Positions 40,001-52,000 of a stretch of DNA of 64,000 nt are shown here, in pieces. The DNA comes from Parus major (Eukaryota > Chordata > Aves > Passeriformes > Paridae). The notes under the pieces were generated by a model that did not search any database, was not told the DNA's origin, and worked only from the letters and a program-made list of their open reading frames with translations. The position numbers and the translations under genes were made by a program. The stretch lies in the NCBI RefSeq assembly GCF_001522545.3, contig NC_031781.1, positions 13,919,277 through 13,983,276 of the forward strand. Direction: 5' to 3'. Positions within the stretch are counted from its first letter, which is position 1; each line of letters begins with the position of its first letter.

Positions 40001-43000
40001 CACATTACACGACATCTACAAAGCAGCTTCAGCTCTCCAAAGGAGAAGCAAATGACTTGCTACAAGACACTCAAGCCCCAGCTGTGTCAGCAGGGATTAG
40101 AGGGGTTCTCCTTGACAGACAAATTTCCACCCTGCTGCCTCCTCCATGAGACAAACAACAGGGATGGTGCTGGAGGCCCCCAGGGACCCATCTGGGGATA
40201 CACCCCTGCTTCATATCAGCCCAGCTCTGGAAAGGGATGCTGGACATGAGGCCTGATCCAGGGAGGTGCTGGAGACCCTGAAGCCAACAGGAGCCCACTG
40301 CCCCTCATGCCTGGCAGGGGTGGCTTCTGGGGGAAGAGGCAATGACATCCTCTGGGGTTAACCCCTGGGGCACACAGAGCCCCACTCCCAAGCCAAGAGA
40401 GCAAACTCTATCACAGCCCAGAGAAGAATAAGATCAAGGGGATTTGGAATCAATAGCTCCTGACTGGTGGGAGCCCCACATCCCTGCATGCTTTTCAGAC
40501 TCCTGCGTTTGCCCTTCTCAAGTTTCCAACCTGTTGCAATGGCAACAGCTGTTACCGCGACAACCCGGCCCCGCTCCCGCTTCAGCAGGGCTGGAGAAAC
40601 CCCTCGGGAAACGCGGCCACCTCAATTGCTTCACCAGCGGCTGCTTAATGCCACCAGATTTCAGCCTCAGGAAGGAAAACAGATTGCTTTTTAAAGGAAA
40701 ATGGGTTGTGATGATTTAGGCTGTGCTCCACCAATTCCAGCTTGCCTGGAATTGTCTGGGGACAGCCCCAAACCCATTCTACACTTAAGCCTATTCTTTG
40801 CTTTAAATAAAATGAAAAATCCAAGTCTTAGCTATGTTTTTGCTTTAAGTATATGTTTTCCCCTCTTTGCAGGCTGTATGTAAAATGGTGCTGAGCATTT
40901 CTTATCCAGGCAGATGCAAATTTCAGGCCCTGTATTGCACAGGGAGATTTTTCAACATTAGAGAATTTTTGTTATAGTTAGCCCTAGCTGAATCCAGCAA
41001 GAGAAATGTAAAAACATTGAAAAGTGCCTTTCAAAACACCACTGGTGGAGGACAATCCCTCTGGGTTGACAAAGAGGTAACTACCAATCCTTTTCTTTTT
41101 CAAAATCTAATACAGGCTGGTGAGAAAGGGAATTATGGTGAGAAGCAAAAGGAAAGAGGAGTAAATAAAAAGTACACAATGTTATTTATATACACAGTGG
41201 AGCACAGTGCACCTTAATTCACATTCTGTGTTACAAGGCTCAGTGGTGGGGTCAGGCTGGGGGATTCGATCGCATCGCTGGTCTGACACCGTGAGCTGGT
41301 CTGACTCTCTCTTACACACAGGCTTCCTTTTTCGTTCTCCTGCACAGAGAAAACCAGCACTTGGTTTGAGTCATGCAGCAAAGTGATCAAGTCAGTTATT
41401 TCTCTTACACCTTTCATAGTAGTATTTAAGAAATCTTTAGGTGTTCTTTTCTACCTCTGTCACAAACAGGGAGGGGGTTTAAGACTAAGCAGAGCAGAAG
41501 GGGTTTATTGCAGATGGGATGGACACAGGCAGAGAGCTGCAGAACCCCCACAAGGATGGGCTCTGAGTGAGTGTTTAGCAGGGTGGGCACTGGCAATGAT
41601 TGGATGTCAGACCCCAAACCAGACACTGGCGCATTTTGCAGCCTTAGGAAATGCCTCATGACCTTTTCTGTGCTTCAGCTTCCTCACCTGCAAACCAGGT
41701 TGTGAGGCTCACCTGGCTGGGAGGGGCTGTCAGGTGCCCTGCTCTGAAACCCAGAAGCACCTCGTAGGATGTTACCCTCCACTACAGACCAGAGAAACAA
41801 TCGTACCCACAGGGTGAGAATCTTGAAGAGATCAGAGAGGGATCTGACAGCAATGCCCAAATGAAACCAGGAGAAAACTTAGCCTTCCCAAGCACCCACC
41901 TTGGCAGAGCTTACTGCAGGGCTGCCATGGGCCATGCTCATTCCAGTAAAACTGCTGAGGTTTGTCCTCAATAGGGATATTGAACGTGTAACGAACGTCA
42001 GGATTGTACAAATTGCCCACTGATAAAACCTGAGAGGAAGAAAAATGAAGCAGAGTAAACCAACAGATATCACTGCCCACTGTTTTCAGTCCAACAATGC
42101 TGGGCAGACTTGTCCATACACACAACATATACTTCACCTGAAGTGTTATTTCTTGCTCAATCCGATCTGTAGAATTAATCCTTTCAATAGTATTATCGGA
42201 GCCGCTGTATTCGATCACAGCATTCCCAACTTTAATTTCCCTTTTAAACATACTGACGACAAAGTCTCCATTTAATATAAAGTCTCCTTGACTGTTAGAT
42301 AAGGCTGCATAGGTGCAAAAAACAAGAACTAAAGAGGCAGAATTAACTCATACGTACATAACAACATGGGTCATGTGCTCTCAGTGCTCCTTTCCCTTGG
42401 GGGTGGGGGGAAAACCCCACTGGCACTCTCAAACAGCAAGGATGCACAGTGAGACATTGTGCCTTCTCTTTTTTCCACTGGAAAGCCTCCTAAAACTGAA
42501 GGCTGAATTCCTGAAGTTGTTGCTGAACAGTTCATCCATAACCCAGTGCAGAGATATCCAAAAGGCACTGTGGGCTGGCTGCTGCAAGGAGCACATGTAG
42601 GCTGCATCCCCACATATACCACAGAAATAATCCTACCCAAACCTTTTCATTAGCTGTGCTTCCAGGTGTGTTCTTAGGGTAAAATGTATGCACTCTAATT
42701 ACCTAAACATAATCTTCTAGTATGTGAGTATGGGGAGTTTGGTCAGTATCTCCCCCTTTGTCTCCCTCTCCCTCCTCCCCCTGTACTTTTTATTATTCCA
42801 AATCTTAAGGTATGTGAGAGCTCTGGAGGCTTAAAGCCTAAATGCTTTATAAAAGGAACAGTTTCCTGAAAACAGCAGTCTGCTGCACAACTTCACACTA
42901 ATGCGATTATGTAGCTAATTTCCTAAGTTAGTTTCCCCACCATTTCACCCATCACAGCTACGTTGCTAAAAAGCCCCTGTACTGAAAAATCTAAACACCA

Positions 43001-46000
43001 AAACACCAAAGGGAAGGTTTTTCCATTGAATGAGGAGAGATAATGAAGCAAAACACTGCACAGTAGCAAACAGACAGACAGAGAAAACTTCACAAAGCAG
43101 AGGCTACACTCAACCAAGTTTCACACTTTGGAGTGTTATTAGTGTATTAGGCAGTAGTAAAACTCATTAAGGGATTCCTTCTCTTTTACTGTATCTCCTA
43201 TAACAGTAGGTACATCTTGGACCTGATGACAACATCTAATTCCTCCTAAATTGTTAAGCAACTACAAGGTTCACAGTAACTGAGGGCCCAAGATTTCACA
43301 CTCAGTGAGCTGCAAAGTAAGTGGACACATGCACACTTCTCATTTGCTTCCAGTCAGGCCTAATGTGAAGAGATGCTTTCCCAGCAATATTAAAGCAACA
43401 TTAAAGAAGATTTGACTTCATTGTTTCCCAAGAAGATTAAAGGCCCTCCATGAAGAGCTGAGAAGTTTGGGGCTCCTTCTAGGGTGAACCAGTTTGAATA
43501 AGCACAACATATGGAGGATTATTTTTTCCAGGAAAGATAAAAAATAAAATTTGTCTCCTTTCTCCAAGACAGAAAACTCTGAGACCTCAGTAACTTTTTT
43601 CTTGGTGCTGATGTGCATTCATGCTGCACCACCTCAATTTTTTGCCTCAATGAAGGGCCCAGCCACACGGATGGCATTTCAGAAAAACAGCCAAGGCTGA
43701 CAGAATTGCCTCTTTTTGGTGCATGGTAGTCTCTGGTACTTGCTTCTCGAATGTGTCTCTTTACCTTCGGTGGGCTAGGGGCCACCAGCTAACTCCCCTT
43801 TTTAACATACCTAGATACAGGAGTTTGGCGAGATAGAACAAGATGAAGTGGCCTGTTCAAAGATCTAAGTACAGGACCCCATTCTACTGGAACACAGCTG
43901 GTAGTGTAAGGCACAGGATGTGCAAAAGAGGAGGACCAGAGACTCTGAGAGACCCCAAACAGGACTTAATGGCAAAATCAGCCTTCAACTGGGAAGTGTA
44001 ACATCAGTCATGATGTTCATTTGTATTGTCTCTGCTATTGAACCCAAGCAGATCTATGAGGTGAGTTAATGGCCATGGTGGAAAAGACACTCATGGCCAT
44101 GCTAACAGCATATATGTGCATGTAGCAGAGTAGTCTAACACAGCACCACAAGCATTCTCATCTGCCTCTAAAGACACAGCCACAGATTAGGAAAAACAGT
44201 GACTATGAATGTTCAACAAAGGCCAAGTTACTGTCAGGTTTAAATCAAACCAACATTTTTGGTGTAGGATATTTCTTTACAGTTACATGTCACTATCAGG
44301 CAGGGACAAGAAGGCCCCACACTAAGTGAAATCAGAATTATTATTCTCAGAAGAATAGAAAGTAATTTCTCTTTGTATGTGTTTTTGCACAAACATCTTT
44401 CAGGACACAGCACCAGCCAAAGCATGGTGACAGTAGAGACAAAGTTGCAGTGAGGGGACTCCAGCAGAGATCAGAATCCTGTTTGATTCCTGGCTTTGTC
44501 CCTCAGCTCCCACCCATGCTCAACCATCCCTCACAGCCCTAGACACACCCTAAGGGAACATTTCTCATAGCTGGTGAACCTCCCAAACTTTGCATCTAGG
44601 ATGGAATGAACAAAACAAAAGGAAGAAGATAAGGCTGAATGTTTGGCAGACAGAAAAATTCTCACCAAGAAAACATCTCCCTTAAATTAATTCTTCAGCC
44701 TCCCCAGCAGAGAGCTGCCAGTAGATCCACCACCACAACCAGACAACCAAGCAGATTTCTGGAGTGAAATAAGGAGTACAACTCACCCAGGTAGTTGTCA
44801 TCCTCTGGTTTCCCTGAGTAACTGTGCTGGCGCACATCAATGTTAGTGGCACCGGCTGGGATGCGAACCACAACGTTATAACCTAGGAAAGATTTAACAG
44901 AAAGTTAAGGCTATTACACAGGCATTTGGTTTGTTTTCTACAGGAAAAGGGAAATGAGCTAAGTTACCTCGCATTATACAAGCTGATACTTTTCATTTAG
45001 GGATAGCATAAATAGTTATAAAACGGAATATACTATAGCTAGAAGGATTTTGTATTTTACATCAGTGTTTTTGTAGATTAAGTGCCATAGTGGCTTTTAT
45101 AGACCCACATTCTTCACTTTTAAGTTTTTAGCAACAGATTCTTACCATAATGCACCGTGTTAAATGTGCCTGCAACAGTTTTGCATGAAGAATTATCCCC
45201 ACCACAAACACCACATTTATCTCTTCTTGCTTTTGAATTCAGCACATGATCACATCCAGCTTGCTTTAAGAGAAAAATTGAAAAAAATAGATTGAGCAAA
45301 CACAGACTAGAACAGCATTGACAAATCTCCTAATTAAGGCACACAAAAGCTGTGTATGCAAAAGGCTGCTGTGAGATAAACTGGTATGCTTCCTTACATT
45401 TTTCCACTAATTTACAGTGTGGCCATCCCACAAGGTTTTACAATAAAAGACTTTTACGAAGCAAGAATCAGAACAACTGTTTGAACCAGGTAATGCCTTC
45501 ACTAGAAAAAAGATTCTTGCATCAATTTTTCCTATAGAGAAAAGTGTGAAGAGCAATTGTGAATGGTACTACTGTAGGACTCTGGGGTCTGATCAGGAAG
45601 AACTGGGGCAAAGCACAGAAGGAAGCAACACTGGGATTTAGGCTGAGACTCCACAGCCCTCAGTAACTTAGGGCAGATGTGCAAACATCTTCCACTTGAG
45701 TGTGTCCCAAGAGCTGGTGAATGGTCTAGAGTAAGATAAGGAGTGGCTGAAGGAGCTGGGAACCTCAACATGGAGAAAAAGAGGCTCAGGAGAGACTTTC
45801 TCACTCTCTACAACTACCTGAAAGGAAGTTGTAGCCAGGTGTGAGTCAGGCTCTTTTCATAGGTAACAAGCAACAGGACGAGAGAAAACAGCCTCACATT
45901 CAACAGGGGAGGCTTAGATCTGATATTAGGAAATAATTCTTCACCAAAAAGGTTGTCAACAACACTGGAACAGGCTGCTCAGGGCAGTGGTGGGAGTCAC

Positions 46001-49000
46001 CCTCCCTGGTGGTATTAGAAGACATGTAGTAGATATGGCACTTGGGGACATGGTCTAGTGGTGGACTTGGCAGTGTTGGGTTAATGGCTGGACTTGATTT
46101 CAAAAGCCTTTTCCAACCTCAATGATCCTATGATTCTACATGTGGCTCTTCAGCAAATCTGGAGGCTGGCACAAGTTTCAGACCATTTGGGGTTCACAGA
46201 GCCTGCAGATGCTGCTGGCATTCTCCTAGTGAAGAAAACATGCCAGCAACTGCCTGGAGCAGGCACAGAAGCGCCAGCCCGCCCTACAGAACTGCCATCC
46301 CCCTTTGGTGAGGAGCAGGGACAGTGATTACCCGGCACAGGCCCTGCACGCAGATGTCGTTGGTGTCGGGGCCGCAGGGCGTCCCGTCGATGACCCGGTC
46401 CCGCAGCTGGTAATAGGCCGTGTTCCCCGCCACCCGGCAGAACAGCTTGCACCGGTCCTTCATCAGGACTGCAGGGGAGGGAGGGAGACCAGGAGCACGT
46501 TATCTGAACACCCTCACCCCCAGCAGCGATCCAGCAGGCAGGATCTGCACCCCCAGCCACTTACTGCCGCTGTATTTGGGAACCCAGCGCACGTTGGTGG
46601 GCAGCCCGTTGATGTTGAAGTGCTTCCCATCGAAGTCGGCACACTGCTCATCCCGGAAATCCTTCTTCAGCTTTGAGCACGGTTCCGTGTTGCAGGATTT
46701 AAACTTCATGCGACGACCCACGCAGTATTTCCCACCGTTTTTGGGTCTGCAGAGACAACACCAGGCTGCAAATGAGGTGGAGTTGCAATTCTGCAACCTG
46801 TTCAGTACAGTCAGGATTTGCAACAGCATTTTGTAGGCTCTGTCTTTGTACATATCTTTAATTAATATCCCAGGTTGACAAGCAGGAAATGTTATGCTGG
46901 TGTCTAACAAAAAAAATCACAGATGCAATAAAAAGAGATGAAAAAGAGAATATTTGCTTTCTGATGGATGCCATGGTAGTGAGAGAAACCAGAAAGGAAG
47001 AGCACCATCTTCTTCCTCATCTGAGTATTTATTTTCACACTGAGGGATCCCACTCAGGCCTGTGTTTCCTTACAATCCCATCAATCCTATGGATTTTGTG
47101 GTTGACAATTTGCCTTTGATCTAGTGGGTTGCAAATAACTACACAGGAGAAAAGGCTTCCTTTCCTGCAGAGGATGAAAGGTCAGGCAGCACTTAGTCCT
47201 TCAGGATTTCTAGTCCCAAATGTTAGAAATGGTAATGCCAAGCACTTTTAAACAACTTTACCTCCACATATTCCAGAAAGCACCAAAGACAGCCAATAAA
47301 TAACTTATCCCATTTTATAGCAGGATGACACTGGTATAAACTGAGGAGATCTCATCCAAGTCACATAAAACCCAGTGGATAAGCCTAGGAGAAGCTATCA
47401 TTTTAAATTTCCCGACTCACAGATTCAGGACTGTAGTCATGAAACTATTTTTCTCATATGTAGATGAAGCCTTTGCCAGAGAACATCATTCTGGGGACTG
47501 AAAGAGCCTCTCCCATTCCATCTGCTGCCAGCAGTGGTGCAAGAATGAGCTGCTCATTAGAATAACCACCAAACCAACACCTTCTACCTACTCCCTGAAA
47601 AATGAGTGCCTGCACTAGCAAGAAGTGCAATCAGAAGTGACTTGCCAGGCTCCAACATCCTGGCACCCACAACTCCTGCCTTCCAGGGCTGTTCTTCAGG
47701 ATCAGCTCTGCCTTGCCTGGGGACCAGGTGCCCATCAGTGACTCAGGGATGCTGGCAGAATGCTCCTTCCCTTGGAAGCTTGGTTGTGAAGGAACACACA
47801 CAAGGTTTTCACACTTGGAGAACCCTCCAAGATGCAGATAAGAGTGACAAATGGGAAACACCTCTGCCCTCAGAACAGAGATGCTCACCATGAGATCTCC
47901 ACCTTGCATGCAGCCAGCACCTCTAACAAAAGGGATGGCACCCTCCCTGCACATGCACAAGGGTCTCTACACACAGTGAGTCAACAAGTTCCTGCAGCTG
48001 AACAGAATATTTTAGCATCTCAGCACCTCCACCACCCAAGAAGCCCAGCAGTGCCTTTTCTCCCACAAACAACAACTCTTCACTCTTACGCTCAAAAATT
48101 CCTTGTGACTCAAGTAGCAGAGTTCCTGTGAAACAAATGAGAGACAGAAGCACAGAACAGCTTGCTCTTGCCAAATGATTGCCTGAAAAACTGGGAAAGG
48201 CAGGCATACTTCCCACCACTCCATCAGCACCACACTAGGGATGCTCCCAGGTCTGGCAGAAGGAGTCAGCTCCTTGAGCAGCTGCAGATGAGATGCTGAG
48301 CATCACCAGTTACACATATGGGATTTTTCCTCCAGTCACTGAGATCCTCACTGCTGTGGTGCAGACCCCTCTAGTTCCATCCTAAATACCACAGGGTATG
48401 ATTTGTCCTCTGGCACAGCCCTGAGCAATAGCTGCAAACACTGGCTCTACCTGCTCTGAGGTATGAGTTCTCACATGCCATCTGGAAGTGAAATGCCTGT
48501 CACTTACAAAGGTTTCTGGTGTTTGTAATTAAGCAAGTACCAGTGATAAAAAGCCCAAGCAACTGCACAGTGCCCATTGCAGATTCCTGATTACAGACTG
48601 ATTTTACACCTTTACAGCTCCTAGTGAAGGAGTAAGTCTAAACCTGTTTTTTACTGATTTCATCTGTTGCCCACTTGTTGTGACAAACAACTTCTTTGAA
48701 GTTACTTGATTACTCTTGGGACAGCTCCAGGGCTATCCCAGCACAGCAGCCCCTGCAGACACAGCCCAAACCCCTCCTTGCCTTGCAGGCACGATGGCAA
48801 TTGCTGGGGGTTTCTCAATACCAGAGCCCATCCCATGGACTATTCCCATGCAGGCACAAGAGCTACCTCTAGCTACAAGGGGACATCTCAACCATCTTAT
48901 TACACAGAACACAGGGAAACTTCTTAATCATGGCAGCAGCACACTCCAGACCTGGGTGAGTCAGTCATTCATGGGGGAATTAACAGGATTTGTCATTTTC

Positions 49001-52000
49001 ACTTGAAAAGCATCTGTACCTCTGCAGGACTGTTGCAGTTTGACAAAACCTCTGAATGATACAAACCTTTAAGGGGGCATTTCTTTTTTAAAAAAATTGC
49101 AATTACAACATTTTTATGGCAACCACATTGCTTTCAATATAAATTAATTTAACTAAAATGAGACTCTTAACTATTTAGTTAAAGAACATACAGGAGCCTT
49201 TTTTTTTTTTAAGGTATGTCTAATAAAATCCAAAAATCCCAAGCTACTATTTAGTTTTCTCTTCTCTAGACAAGACCCCTGAGATTGAGATAACATTGAC
49301 ACATGGACACACCACAAACTGAAGGATGTTACTAAAGCTTGCCACCGTGTTGCAAACTATCAGCTTTGTAACCCTGGCAGTAAATCTCCTTGCAGACCGT
49401 GCTGGGGGCCTAAGCACACTTACACTTGTATAAAGGATCAGCTGACATTTAAAAACAGCTCCAAACTCCCCTGACAGTTACAGAGTGTTTTAAACCAGCA
49501 TTGCTTCTCACAGAATCTGAGGGACAGAAAGAGCTGACCCTGAAAAATAAGTCACCCTCATATAACATCGATTTTCAGTGTCGTGGAGAAATACAGCATA
49601 CTTCATTCTGTGTAATATTTTTATGGATCATCAACAATGTACCACAGAGACAGAAGGGAAAGCAGTACATGCATAGAAACCTCCTTGTTTTGGTTCCATT
49701 TTGCTTCTCTCAGAATCATCTATTCAGCCAATTAACAGCCAACATGGCACTTTGAGTCCAGTCTCATTCCCCTGACAAGCTCCTGCACACACCCCAGACC
49801 CACTGCATTCCTCCCAGCAGCCCAGAAACTCTCAGGCCCAGAGAATGATTCCCACCCCAAGAGGCCTGAAATATCTGATGCTCATCACCTTGAGCATCTT
49901 CACTTGAAGATTTTGAGGCAGCACCCAGCTCCCAGCAGTCCAGGAGCACAAGGTGCAGACACCCTGCCAAGAAGTGTTGTTTTGGGGGTGCTTTGCACCT
50001 GCCCCACGGGCAGCAGCTCTGCCTGGGAGCACTGAGGCTGTCACAAGGAAAAGCCCCAGGAGAATTAACTGCAGGGCACATGTGCTCATCTGCACATTTG
50101 CCCATGTACCTGGGCTCATGTGTGACTGCAGAAAAATCTGTGAAGCTCCAGTGTGCACAGATCAGTTTGAGATATCCTTCCCTGCATTCCAGGAAGCCCT
50201 AGGACTGGAAATTGGTTGGTGGCTAGCACAGTTATCTATATGTGTGTTTACATGTCAGGCTCAGACAGTTTTCAGTGCAGGTGGATACTTCTGTGATGGA
50301 CTAAAATGCAAATGTGATCTGACTCACATCCAGAGATAGCACTCCCCCATCCAAAAAGCCATTCCTGAAAATAGGGTATTGGCATCTTATCAAATATGCC
50401 CTTTCCCATAATTCTGCAACATGTCTTTCTTTGAAAACCAGGGCTTTGAAAACCACAGACCCTCTGATGATGTACCACAGCCATGGGCTTTGTCCACCAG
50501 CCAGGCTCAAATTCCCATGTGGGCAATCTCAGTAAGAAGGGTCTGGTCTGGTTAGCAAACACATTCCTTCAGGGTATGTCAAAACACTCTGTTGCCATTC
50601 CAGAGGCTTACATCTCTTCCTGCATCTCTGCAGGATACTCATCCATTTACGTGTCAGAGCACTCTCCAGTGCGAGGCAGGAGCTGCAGCCTTACTTTCTG
50701 TACCATGGAGGGAATGGTAATTTTCAATGCCAGATTTAACACTATTTTTTACTGGATGCAAGAACCCACCCCAGATCATCATACACAGAAAAAACTTGAA
50801 AAAGCTAAACCATCTTGGAAGATAAAAGATTTACTGAGAATTATTTCAGACCTAACTCGCTGTATCTGGGTTGGATTTGTTGCCTTCTATAACAGATGAG
50901 GAACTGTCTCTTTTTGAAGTACTCTGAGAAAGAGAAAAGGCAAGAGAGTATCCAGTGGAGTCTCATCCATTTGTATAGTTTTAGCAGCTCCATGATAATG
51001 GGGACACAGGTGGTGGGAGCTCACATTATGCTGTCAAATTATGGGCACAAACCAACAAGCAGTGGAAAGTTCTGTGGATGGTGCCAGGACAGACTACTCC
51101 TCACAGAGACTTTGTGTGGGGCTGGAGAAGAGAGGCCAGTGCCAGCACAAGGCTCAAGAAAGGGGGCCTGGGAAATAACCACTATCAATCATAAGGATTT
51201 CTTGGGCAGCTTGGTGCCCAGTGTGTTTAGATGCTTTTGCGAATCCCAGCCACGGCAATACACCTACTGAAGCACCAGGATACAAACCACAAGCTATTAG
51301 GGAAGATAGAATTTCAAATCCTTGGCTACCCTTTAGGATAAAGGAGATTTTCTATCACAAAAAACTATCAGTCTGAAGAGATGCCTCTCAGAAGACAGGA
51401 ATACATCTCGCTGACAGCATCCAAAGTTTCAGCAGCAGAGCTGGAAAGATGCTTTGTTTTTGTCTTTCCATGGCTACCAAAGACCATATGGAGTGTGCTG
51501 ACTCAGCACAGCCAGATGAGAGCTCTTTGCACTTGTGTTTTTCTTAGCATTGTTTTAATTAACGTGCTGGTGTCCCACTCTCTCAGCCTCAACTTTTGAC
51601 ACTTGCCCAGCTGTGCTGAGCAGCCTCTCCTCTTACTACACCACCAGTGTCATAGGCATAAGTTCTCCCTTTTCCCATTAGCAGTAATCAAACTATCCCT
51701 GGCACATCCCTAGTGGCAATTTCCTTGGCAACAAACCACCCAACAACAGTGATGAGAAACAGGAATCTTTTTAAGACCCCTCAGTGCAACCAGCCCCACA
51801 GACCCCTCTCCTCTCTGTATCCCAGTCCCAAATAAAAGCCCAGAAAGCCTCCTGCCCACCCCTTCTTCTGCAAGAAGGCAGTTAAACAGAAACCAGCACA
51901 ATTCACAATTTACGTAAACAGGCTGTTTCATACCAGTTGCTCAAGCTATTACTGTTGCACCAGCTACATATTTGTCTCCTTGAAGCCCACAGCAAAATTC

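Larger units (their letters stand above)
39605..41212 (-). other. Intron W16/W17 (1,608 nt) with CpG-rich X-box patch
   Basis: Donor GTGCAC (weak), acceptor TTGGCGCAG. Non-coding. A CpG-rich patch at about 40525-40640 contains two adjacent RFX-type palindromes. Confidence 0.9.

Noticed and set aside
51719..51732. Fourth X-box (ATTTCCTTGGCAAC)
   Set aside because: Only one half site is good; three mismatches in the other half.
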